Origin: an uncultured Muribaculaceae bacterium
Lineage (GTDB): Bacteria > Bacteroidota > Bacteroidia > Bacteroidales > Muribaculaceae
Direction: 5' to 3'
NCBI GenBank assembly: GCA_947644475.1
Contig: CANRZQ010000145.1
Coordinates: 1-6,887, forward strand
DNA: 6,887 bases
The first letter of the stretch is position 1. Each line of letters starts with the position of its first letter. The position numbers and the translations under genes were made by a program. Shown piece after piece: positions 1-5,328 of the stretch. The notes under the pieces were generated by a model. The model had not been told where the DNA came from and ran no database searches. It saw nothing but the letters and a program-made list of their open reading frames with translations.

Positions 1-12
1 TGTCTTGCCCAT
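1..12 (-). CDS. Possible start of a downstream gene, cut by the window edge (MGKT...)
   Basis: An ATG on the minus strand at 12-10 lies two bases after the mgtE stop codon and opens Met-Gly-Lys-Thr before the window ends. Tight spacing of this kind (TGA-AA-ATG) is common for the next gene of an operon, and the A-rich bases just before the ATG suit a Bacteroidota start. Four codons cannot identify a product, and the ATG could be chance. Confidence 0.22.
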
Positions 13-14
13 TT

Positions 15-1370
15 TCAAAATATTTTGAGAAACCAGGTGGAGATGAACACGTAGATGATGAGGCCGAAGATGTCGTTGGAAATCTGGATGAACGGCCCGG
101 TGGCCAGAGCGGGGTTGATGTGGAGTTTCTCCAGGGTGAGGGGGATGACCGTGCCGAGGATGGTGGCGAACAGGGCCACGACAAAGAGCGACACCGTAAC
201 CGAGAGCGTGACGGCAAACTCGCCCGGCAGGAACACCACGTTGTAGGCAAACATCACCAGGGCTATCACCGACGAGTTGAGCAGCCCGATGAGGAATTCC
301 TTCCACAGCTGACGCCCGAATTCCTTAATCTCCAGGGTGCCGTTGGCAAGCGACTGCACCACGATGGCCGAGGCCTGCACGCCCACGTTGCCGCCGGTGC
401 CGCCGATGATGGGGATAAACAGCGCAAGGGCCGTCACCGCCTGCAACTGCGTCTCGAATCCAGCCAGGATTATCGACGCGAGGATGCCCGAGGCTATGCC
501 GATGAGCAGCCAGGGGATGCGCGCCTTGGTCTGGGCCAGGACGGTGTCGTCGGCGTCGACGTCGGTGGTGATACCCGAAGCCAGCTGATAGTCGCGCTCC
601 GACGACTCGCGCACCTCGTCCATCACGTCGTCGACGGTGATGCGCCCCACAAGGCGGCCTATCGAGTCGACCACTGGCATGGCCACAAGGTCGTATTTCT
701 CAAAGTCGAGGGCCACCTCGTCGATGGGCGTGTCGGTCTTCACCGAGGCGGGGTCCACCTCCATCACATGCTTTATCTTCGACACCGAGGGGTCGGTGAT
801 GAGTTTCTTCAAGGGAAGCACACCGCGCAGCCGCTGCTCGTTGTCGACGACATACACATAGTATATCTCGTCCATGTCCTCAGCTTGCAGGCGCATCTGC
901 TTGATACACTCGGGCATCGACCAGTTCTCGTTCACCACTATCATCTCGGTGCCCATGAGGCCGCCGGCGGTGTCCTCGTCGTATTTGAGCAGGTCGATGA
1001 TGTCGCCGGCCTGCTCCACGTCGTCGATATGGGCGAGAATCTCGTCGCGGTCCTCCTCGTCGAGCTGCTGGATAAGGTCGACGGCGTCGTCGGTGTCGAG
1101 GTGGTCGATCTGCTTGGCGATTTCCTCAGCAGGCATGGCCGAGAGGAGTTTGAGGCGGTCGTCCTCGTCGAGTTCCATGAGCACGTCGGCGGCGGTGTCC
1201 TCGTCGAGCAGTTTGTATAGGAACTCGGCCTCGTCGAGTTCAAGATTCTGGTATAGTTCGGCAATGTCGGCCGGGTGCAGCCCGTCGAGTTCGGCCCGGG
1301 CCCGGTCCACATCCTTGTCGGTGATTATCTGCCTGATATGCTCCAGATATTCGTCGGTGTATTCTTTCAT
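15..1370 (-). CDS. mgtE: Magnesium transporter MgtE
   Basis: Inner-membrane Mg2+ channel/transporter of the MgtE (SLC41-like) family, 451 aa, the usual full length. Residues about 25-135 form the acidic helical-repeat MgtE N domain, with recurring LDED/LDEED turns. Two CBS domains follow (about 135-200 and 200-255), then a connecting plug helix (about 260-282). The C-terminal membrane domain (about 284-450) has five hydrophobic segments. The pore signature PIIGGTGGNVGVQAS is at 320-334, and the last segment keeps the conserved aspartate (D433 in ISNDIFGLIIY). In characterised family members, Mg2+ binding to the acidic N and CBS domains closes the pore. The ATG at 1370 directly opens the N domain. 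The gene follows rsmA after 67 nt with no visible -7 element, so read-through from rsmA is likely. No M-box riboswitch could fit in the gap. Confidence 0.97.
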   Translation of the reverse strand: MKEYTDEYLEHIRQIITDKDVDRARAELDGLHPADIAELYQNLELDEAEFLYKLLDEDTAADVLMELDEDDRLKLLSAMPAEEIAKQIDHLDTDDAVDLIQQLDEEDRDEILAHIDDVEQAGDIIDLLKYDEDTAGGLMGTEMIVVNENWSMPECIKQMRLQAEDMDEIYYVYVVDNEQRLRGVLPLKKLITDPSVSKIKHVMEVDPASVKTDTPIDEVALDFEKYDLVAMPVVDSIGRLVGRITVDDVMDEVRESSERDYQLASGITTDVDADDTVLAQTKARIPWLLIGIASGILASIILAGFETQLQAVTALALFIPIIGGTGGNVGVQASAIVVQSLANGTLEIKEFGRQLWKEFLIGLLNSSVIALVMFAYNVVFLPGEFAVTLSVTVSLFVVALFATILGTVIPLTLEKLHINPALATGPFIQISNDIFGLIIYVFISTWFLKIF

Positions 1371-1396
1371 TGCCGTTTATTCTGCTTTATGCGTTG

Positions 1397-1428
1397 ATTC
1401 GTGTATTCGAATATTCGAGTATTCGTCA
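1397..1428. repeat. Tandem octamer repeat (ATTCGNNT x4) between rsmA and mgtE
   Basis: ATTCG occurs at 1397, 1405, 1413 and 1421, exactly 8 bases apart. The units read ATTCGTGT, ATTCGAAT, ATTCGAGT and ATTCGTCA. The core TATTCGAATA is a perfect 10-bp palindrome. The array fills about half of the 67-nt gap between the rsmA stop codon and the mgtE start codon, and would lie in the untranslated RNA if the two genes are co-transcribed. It is AT-rich relative to the neighbouring coding DNA. Its function is not evident from the sequence. Confidence 0.75.
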
Positions 1429-1437
1429 ATACATTAT

Positions 1438-2229
1438 TTAATCTCGGGTTTGCCGGGCCTGCTCAACCAGGGTGGTGAGTTCGAAGAACTGCTCCACCGA
1501 CAGCTGCTCGGGGCGCATGGCCAGCAGCGGGCTCTCGGGCATGGGCGCCCCCGGAGGCAGAAGGCCGCGCACGGAGTTGCGTATGGTCTTGCGCCGCTGC
1601 CCGAAGGTGGCCTTCACCACCGTGCGGAACAGGGCCTCGTCGCAGGGCAGCGACTGACGGCCGTTGCGGCGCATCCTTATTACGCCCGACTTCACCTTGG
1701 GGGGAGGGTTGAACACCGACTCGCTCACCGTAAAGAGATATTCCACGTCGTACCACGCCTGCAACAGCACGCTCAGGATGCCGCGGGTGCGGCCGCCCTC
1801 TTTGGCGGCAAGACGCTCGGCCACCTCGCGCTGCAACATCCCCGAGCACACGGGTATGCGGTCCTTGGCCTCGAGCACGCGGAAAAAAATCTGCGAGCTT
1901 ATGTTATACGGATAGTTGCCTATCAGGCAGAACGAGCCTCCGCCAAAGAGTCCGTCAAGGTCCATGCGCAGGAAGTCGCCCTCGATTATGCGCCCTTGCA
2001 AAGCCGGAAAATTGTCTTTGAGATATGCCACGCTCTCGGAGTCGATTTCCACCACCTGCAACTCGGGATGGTCCTCAATCAGAAACTGCGTGAGCACCCC
2101 CGTGCCCGGCCCTATCTCCAGCACCGGCAGCCCGGCGGCATCGTCGAGAGTCGACGCTATGCGGCGCGCCACCGACATATCGGTCAGAAAATGTTGCCCG
2201 AGGGCTTTCTTTGGCTTTACTCCGTTCAT
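1438..2229 (-). CDS. rsmA: 16S rRNA (adenine1518-N6/adenine1519-N6)-dimethyltransferase RsmA (KsgA)
   Basis: Cytoplasmic ribosome-maturation enzyme that uses S-adenosylmethionine to dimethylate two adjacent adenines in the 3'-terminal hairpin of 16S rRNA, late in small-subunit assembly. Its loss is known to give kasugamycin resistance. The 263-aa length is normal. Visible motifs are the N-terminal KKALGQHFL (7-15), SAM motif I VLEIGPGTG (36-44), the acidic ribose-contact stretch EID (61-63), GDF (84-86), and the catalytic motif IV NYPYNIS (105-111). The C-terminal rRNA-binding part has FNPPPKV (173-179) and FGQRRKTIRNS (209-219). The ATG at 2229 gives the conserved N-terminus; the upstream bases are AT-rich with no Shine-Dalgarno. 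It has its own promoter at 2258-2288, and mgtE lies 67 nt downstream. I recall the rsmA-mgtE pairing as frequent in Bacteroidales. Confidence 0.97.
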   Translation of the reverse strand: MNGVKPKKALGQHFLTDMSVARRIASTLDDAAGLPVLEIGPGTGVLTQFLIEDHPELQVVEIDSESVAYLKDNFPALQGRIIEGDFLRMDLDGLFGGGSFCLIGNYPYNISSQIFFRVLEAKDRIPVCSGMLQREVAERLAAKEGGRTRGILSVLLQAWYDVEYLFTVSESVFNPPPKVKSGVIRMRRNGRQSLPCDEALFRTVVKATFGQRRKTIRNSVRGLLPPGAPMPESPLLAMRPEQLSVEQFFELTTLVEQARQTRD

Positions 2230-2257
2230 TATTATTCACATTTTTTCTTTTCAAGCA

Positions 2258-2288
2258 CAAAATTACACTTTTTTTCCGACGCCGCAAC
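2258..2288 (-). promoter_or_regulatory. Bacteroidota-type promoter for rsmA
   Basis: On the minus strand, 2265-2258 reads TAATTTTG, a perfect match to the -7 consensus TAnnTTTG. GTTG at 2288-2285, 19 bases upstream, matches three of four bases of the -33 element TTTG. The predicted start of transcription is near 2251, giving a leader of about 20 nt before the rsmA ATG. The -33 element ends only two bases short of the large inverted repeat at 2291-2422. Confidence 0.72.
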
Positions 2289-2290
2289 AT

Positions 2291-2422
2291 CAATGCACAA
2301 TTCACAATGCACGATTAGGCCAATGCACAATTCACGATGCACGATGCACGATTGGCTTTCAGCGCGTAGCCCGATTGTGCATCGTGCATTGTGAATTGTG
2401 CATTAAATTAATTGTGCATTGG
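2291..2422. repeat. Heptamer-based large inverted repeat between the DUF4251-like gene and rsmA
   Basis: The stretch is built from 7-bp units. On the plus strand CAATGCA, CAATTCA, CAATGCA run from 2291. After CGATTAG and a GC pair, CAATGCA, CAATTCA, CGATGCA, CGATGCA, CGATTGG run from 2321 to 2355. After a unique spacer (about 2356-2373) the same units return in inverse orientation (TGCATCG, TGCATTG, TGAATTG, TGCATTA at 2378-2405, and TGCATTG at 2415-2421). As a result 2292-2315 and 2381-2404 are perfect 24-nt inverted repeats with a 65-nt loop, and 2320-2332 is inverted at 2410-2422. The array begins directly after the stop codon of the DUF4251-like gene and reaches to two bases from the rsmA -33 element. 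The minus-strand exit lacks a U-tract, so it is not a standard intrinsic terminator. It encodes no convincing protein. Confidence 0.92.
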
Positions 2423-2986
2423 TCAGAGGGTGCGGCCGACAGCCACGGAGGTGCGGTCGTAAGGCTCTACGGCGCCGGTGAGGGTGAAACTGCCCGAGGT
2501 GAAGGCTCCCTGCACATAGACCCGCGCCACGGCCGAGGCGGCAGGCAGGTCGACGAGGATGCGGCATGTGCCAAGGGTGGTGCCCAGGGAGTATTCCCAC
2601 TGGCGGTTGCCGCGGCGGTCGCGGCTTTGCTTGCGCAGGGTGAGCGTGCCTTCGAGGGTGATGCCTCCCATGCCGTTGGCTCCGGCGCGGTTGCCGCGCA
2701 TCGAGGCCAGCTGGAACATGCCCTTGCCCGCGTCGGCGCAGATAAAGTTGGTCACCTCGTTTGTAACGTTGTTGACGCGTCCGGCGCCAATCTGCAAGGA
2801 GCGTGCCGGGATGAGAAATGAGCACGAGTCGAGCCTTGCCGCGGCTATGGCGTTAGCCACCGAGTCGAGCAGGGCGCGCTCGGCCTTTGCTGCGGCGCGC
2901 TGCCCGTCGGTCATCGCCGGCGAGCATCCCGACACGGCCATCGCGGCCAATGCCGCCGCAAATATCATGTATAGTATCTTTTTCAT
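2423..2986 (-). CDS. Predicted lipoprotein, DUF4251-like
   Basis: A 187-aa predicted lipoprotein. The signal peptide (MKKILYMIFAAALAAMAVSGC) has a lipobox ending in C21. A short helical stretch (25-52) follows, then a beta-rich domain (about 55-175). It resembles the Bacteroidota-restricted DUF4251 family as I remember its pattern: a strand ending in 'TNFI' (79-82), 'FQLAS' (91-95), 'GGITLEGTLTL' (107-117), and a final alternating strand pair around 'ARVYVQGAFTSGSFTLTG' (154-171). Proteins of this family are envelope-associated with no established biochemical role, and I cannot assign one. The N-terminal segment after C21 is Ala/Arg/Asp-rich and unlike the rest. The ATG at 2986 is preceded by a pyrimidine-rich leader without Shine-Dalgarno. 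The gene lies 79 nt after gldB and may have its own -7 element at 3061-3068. Confidence 0.8.
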   Translation of the reverse strand: MKKILYMIFAAALAAMAVSGCSPAMTDGQRAAAKAERALLDSVANAIAAARLDSCSFLIPARSLQIGAGRVNNVTNEVTNFICADAGKGMFQLASMRGNRAGANGMGGITLEGTLTLRKQSRDRRGNRQWEYSLGTTLGTCRILVDLPAASAVARVYVQGAFTSGSFTLTGAVEPYDRTSVAVGRTL

Positions 2987-3012
2987 CGGGGGGAAGGTTG
3001 GGGAAGATTATT

Positions 3013-3055
3013 GGAGGCTTAGGTTGCATAGGCTTCCTATGATTCCTAAGACTCC
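3013..3055 (-). repeat. Composite hairpin in the gldB to DUF4251-like gap, same family as the hairpin at 5265-5306
   Basis: Two nested stems are visible. The outer stem pairs 3013-3023 (GGAGGCTTAGG) with 3045-3055 (CCTAAGACTCC) with one mismatch in 11. The inner stem pairs CATAGG (3027-3032) with CCTATG (3036-3041) around a 3-nt loop. The elements TAGGAGTCTTAGG, GCCTATG and CCTAAG also occur in the same order in the terminator hairpin at 5265-5306. On the minus strand the structure is followed by AATAATCTTCC, a poor U-tract. It would therefore be at best a weak terminator for gldB, or a structured 5' leader for the DUF4251-like gene. Confidence 0.75.
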
Positions 3056-3060
3056 TACTA

Positions 3061-3068
3061 CAAAGTTA
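3061..3068 (-). promoter_or_regulatory. Candidate -7 element for the DUF4251-like gene, overlapping the gldB stop codon
   Basis: The minus strand at 3068-3061 reads TAACTTTG, a perfect TAnnTTTG match, and its first three bases are the TAA stop codon of the gldB-like gene. I find no TTTG about 19-21 bases upstream (near 3088-3093, which is GC-rich), so the -33 half is missing. If used, transcription would begin near 3054, at the first base of the hairpin at 3013-3055, leaving a leader of about 70 nt. It could be a chance match. Confidence 0.4.
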
Positions 3069-4055
3069 GTAATTTGCCGCTCCCTTGGGGCTGTAGCCCG
3101 ACTCGACAAGGGTGCGGGCATAGCCGTAGAATGCCGGGGTGAGCAGGTAGGCCATGGGGGTGTCGGGATTCTCGTCGAGGTAGGACTCCACCATGCGGTA
3201 GCCGAGGAAGCGGCCGAGGCCGCCGGGGGCTTGTCCGCCGTCGAAGCCGGGGCGTGCGCCCAGGTCCATCACCGAGCGTATGTCCTCGGGGTCGGCGGAA
3301 TAGAGCAGGCCGCGGCGCATGCCGAATTCCTGCCAGAGGCGGGCCTCGTTGGCCTCGAGATAGTCGGCCTGCGCGGCAGTGAGGCCGAGGGCGCGGTCGA
3401 TGCGGCGGCTGCCGAGCAGCTGCATCTGCACGTAGGCCACGGCTCCGTCGTAGAGCATGTGCTCGAAGAGGCGGTCGGTGGGCGATGTGTAGGGATATGC
3501 AGAGCGGATGATGCCCGAGGCGAGGTCGTCGGCGAGGCGGCCTGGCGTCTTGATGGCGCGCTGGTAAGGCTCGAAGTCGGAATACGCCTCATAGTCGGGG
3601 CCAAGGTAATGGTTGAGGGCCACGAACACCACCGAGTCGCGCAGGGCCATGGGGCGGTACGAGGGCCACGTCACGGCGGCGACGCGGTAGCGCGGCAGGG
3701 CTATGCCTTTTTTATCGGCACGTTCGTAGAGCCTCGCCAGCGAGGCTTCCACTTCGCCGAGGTCGGGGAACACCGAGTCGACTGCTCCCTGGAAGAAACG
3801 CGCGGATGTGCTTCCGCTCCATGCCTCTACGGTGGCGTCGGAGAGCGTGTCGCCCACGAGGGCGGCCAGGGCGGCAAGTTCGGCCCCGTGAGCCGCACGC
3901 ATGGAGTCGCGCGCGGCAGGGCCGAGGGCGGCATAGCGGGCTATGGCGCGGTCGAGCCTCTCCACGGGGTAGCGTTCGTGGCCGGAGCATCCGGCGAGGG
4001 CGAGCGTGGCGGCGGCGAGGATGCCGCATATTATGCTTAGGGCGGGGGTCTTCAT
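3066..4055 (-). CDS. gldB: GldB-like lipoprotein
   Basis: A 329-aa lipoprotein resembling the gliding-motility-associated lipoprotein GldB family. The signal peptide ends in a lipobox LALAGC with C23 as the predicted lipidation site. The family pattern can be followed across the protein: 'FFQGAVDSVFPDLGEVEASLARLY' region (87-110), 'DSVVFVALNHYLG' (140-152), 'LFEHMLYDGAVAYVQMQLLG' (196-215), 'LTAAQADYLEANEARLWQEF' region (225-244), 'LLYSADPEDIRSVMD' (250-264), and 'GRFLGYRMVESYLDEN' (281-296). GldB is essential for gliding in Flavobacterium, but homologs persist in non-motile Bacteroidales, where the role is unknown. Motility should not be inferred here. It starts 8 nt after the stop of the dehydrogenase gene, so the two are probably co-transcribed. 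The assignment is from remembered family patterns, not a profile search. Confidence 0.78.
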   Translation of the reverse strand: MKTPALSIICGILAAATLALAGCSGHERYPVERLDRAIARYAALGPAARDSMRAAHGAELAALAALVGDTLSDATVEAWSGSTSARFFQGAVDSVFPDLGEVEASLARLYERADKKGIALPRYRVAAVTWPSYRPMALRDSVVFVALNHYLGPDYEAYSDFEPYQRAIKTPGRLADDLASGIIRSAYPYTSPTDRLFEHMLYDGAVAYVQMQLLGSRRIDRALGLTAAQADYLEANEARLWQEFGMRRGLLYSADPEDIRSVMDLGARPGFDGGQAPGGLGRFLGYRMVESYLDENPDTPMAYLLTPAFYGYARTLVESGYSPKGAANY

Positions 4056-4063
4056 CGGGGAGG

Positions 4064-5023
4064 TCAGTTCACAACGTTACGAGGACGGCCGTCGAGGAAG
4101 GCGGCCAGGTTGGCGGCGGAGATTTCGAGCAGGCTGCGCCGGGCCACGTCCGACTGCCAGGCCACATGGGGCGTGATGTAGCATCCCGAGCATCCGAGCA
4201 GGGGCTCTGCGGCCGTGGGGGGCTCACATTCGAGCACATCGACGCCGGCGGCGTAGAGGCGGCCCGAGTCGAGGGCGCGTGCCAGGGCCATGGAGTCGAC
4301 CAGCCCTCCGCGGGCGGTGTTTATCACTATGGCCGAGGGCTTCATCAGCGCCAGGGTGCGGTCGTTGACAAACCGGGCGTTCTCCTTGGTGAGCGGGGCG
4401 GCGAGCACCAGCACGTCGGCCTCGGCAAAGAGCGTGTCGCGGTCGACGGCAGTGACATAGCCGGGCAGCTGATGCTGCATCTTCGACGTGAGCGCTATCA
4501 CGCGCATTGAGAAGGCGTCGGCTATCTTCGCCACCTCGCTGCCTATGCTGCCCAGGCCGTAGATGCCCATGGTGAGCCCCGCCAGCTCGACTATCGGGGT
4601 GAGGCGGTAGCTGAAATCCTGACAGTGCTGCCAGCCGCCTTTCTTCACCGAGGTGGAGTGGCGGCCAACATGATTTGTGATTTGCAGGATGTGGGCAAAC
4701 ACCAGCTGGGCCACCGAGTGGGTGGAATAAGCCGGCACGTTGCACACGGTGATTCCGGCGCGGCGAGCGGCCACGATGTCGACATTGTTATATCCCGTGG
4801 CGAGCACCCCGATATATCGCAGCGAGGGCAGCGCCTCTATGGCGGCGGCGTCGAGCACCACCTTGTTGGTGAACACGGCATCGGCTCCGGAGGCGCGGGC
4901 CACCACATCGGCCGGGGCCGTGCGGTCGTATACAGTGAGGTCGCCGAGGGCGGCGAGCGCGTCCCACGACAAGTCGCCCGGATTGGCCACATATCCGTCG
5001 AGCACCACTATCTTTGGCTTCAT
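4064..5023 (-). CDS. D-2-hydroxyacid dehydrogenase (glycerate dehydrogenase / hydroxypyruvate reductase-like)
   Basis: Cytoplasmic oxidoreductase that interconverts a 2-keto acid and a D-2-hydroxy acid using NAD(P)H. The closest resemblance is to HprA-type glycerate dehydrogenases, e.g. the N-terminal 'KIVVLDGYVANPGDLSW' and 'YIGVLATGYNNVD'. The length is 319 aa from the chosen start, normal for the family. It has a split substrate-binding domain (1-100 and 290-319) around a Rossmann domain (100-290) with GLGSIG at 156-161. The catalytic triad is visible: R238 (NTARGG), E267 (LECEPP) and H286 (TPHVAW). The end of beta-2 reads IALTSK with no acidic residue, so NAD versus NADP preference is open. 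The ATG at 5023 was preferred over one at 5068 because it begins exactly at the Rossmann-like strand MKPKIVVLDG, is preceded by an AT-rich leader, and lies downstream of the promoter at 5070-5100. The substrate is not determined by the sequence. Confidence 0.93.
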   Translation of the reverse strand: MKPKIVVLDGYVANPGDLSWDALAALGDLTVYDRTAPADVVARASGADAVFTNKVVLDAAAIEALPSLRYIGVLATGYNNVDIVAARRAGITVCNVPAYSTHSVAQLVFAHILQITNHVGRHSTSVKKGGWQHCQDFSYRLTPIVELAGLTMGIYGLGSIGSEVAKIADAFSMRVIALTSKMQHQLPGYVTAVDRDTLFAEADVLVLAAPLTKENARFVNDRTLALMKPSAIVINTARGGLVDSMALARALDSGRLYAAGVDVLECEPPTAAEPLLGCSGCYITPHVAWQSDVARRSLLEISAANLAAFLDGRPRNVVN

Positions 5024-5069
5024 TTTCGTAAAAACGGTTTTTAGGTTATATTCTGCATGAAACAGCACC

Positions 5070-5100
5070 GAAAGTTACGGCTTTTCCATATCATAACAAA
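5070..5100 (-). promoter_or_regulatory. Bacteroidota-type promoter for the dehydrogenase-gldB operon
   Basis: On the minus strand TTTG (5100-5097) is followed after 19 bases by TAACTTTC (5077-5070), seven of eight towards TAnnTTTG counting the two free positions. This is the -33/-7 layout of the primary sigma factor in Bacteroidota. Transcription should start near 5063, giving a leader of about 40 nt to the ATG at 5023. An alternative ATG at 5068 would lie at or before this start and so would not be translated. Confidence 0.7.
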
Positions 5101-5264
5101 TAAAACGCCAAATTTTCTGCACCTTTGTATCTTTTTTGTAACTTCCCCCCGAAATATCAAAAACAGCAGAACAGAAATTTCACGTTAATGCCCCCTCGGC
5201 TGTGGCAGAGCCACAATTTTGTATGCATTTATTCATTTTTATGACACCCTTAGAAATAATATAA
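5101..5264. other. AT-rich non-coding stretch with one small hairpin
   Basis: The full gene-free gap runs from 5024 to 5328. Apart from the promoter (5070-5100) and the terminator (5251-5306), the middle is AT-rich with no ORF of note on either strand. It contains a 6-bp perfect stem TGTGGC-AGA-GCCACA at 5201-5215, followed on the plus strand by ATTTTGT. On the plus strand a C-run (5145-5150) and CACCTTTG (5120-5127) resemble promoter pieces, but no partner -33 element or plus-strand gene is present. I see no tRNA, riboswitch or coding sequence. Confidence 0.5.
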
Positions 5265-5306
5265 AATAGGAATCTTAGGCAGCCTATGCCTCCTAAGATT
5301 CCTATT
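5251..5306 (-). terminator. Intrinsic terminator of the amylase-like gene
   Basis: On the minus strand, 23 nt after the stop codon, AATAGGAATCTTAGG (5306-5292) pairs perfectly over 15 bp with CCTAAGATTCCTATT (5279-5265) around a 12-nt loop. It is followed by the T-rich run TTATATTATTTC. This is a typical hairpin plus U-tract and separates the amylase-like gene from the dehydrogenase operon. The hairpin shares its sequence elements with the structure at 3013-3055. Confidence 0.82.
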
Positions 5307-5328
5307 ATAATTAATGGGTGATTATTTT

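Noticed and set aside
120..1220. Long plus-strand open frame opposite mgtE (366 codons)
   Set aside because: It is antisense to a gene with clear MgtE domains, is rich in His/Val/Gly/Arg as expected of a complementary GC-rich frame, and shows no family resemblance.
874..2394. 506-codon plus-strand frame crossing the 3' part of rsmA and the 5' part of mgtE
   Set aside because: It starts with a Ser/Arg-rich antisense stretch and runs through two genes and a gap. No domain is visible and it is a shadow of the minus-strand genes.
2291..2422. CRISPR array
   Set aside because: Units are 7 bp with no unique spacers of constant length, and part of the array is inverted. There are no cas genes nearby.
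2559..4040. 493-codon plus-strand frame opposite gldB and the DUF4251-like gene
   Set aside because: Its composition (Gly, Val, His, Arg, Glu) is that of an antisense frame. The minus strand has two proteins with signal peptides and lipoboxes over the same bases.
5024..5068. Upstream start (ATG at 5068) for the dehydrogenase
   Set aside because: The extra 15 residues MLFHAEYNLKTVFTK are not part of the family N-terminus, and the promoter at 5070-5100 predicts an RNA start near 5063, downstream of that ATG.
5118..5148. Plus-strand promoter around CACCTTTG / TATCTTTTTTG
   Set aside because: The -7 match is imperfect, no TTTG lies 19-21 bases upstream on that strand, and no plus-strand gene follows.
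5201..5215. Plus-strand intrinsic terminator (TGTGGC-AGA-GCCACA then ATTTTGT)
   Set aside because: The stem is only 6 bp and there is no plus-strand gene upstream to terminate. It is noted only as a small hairpin.
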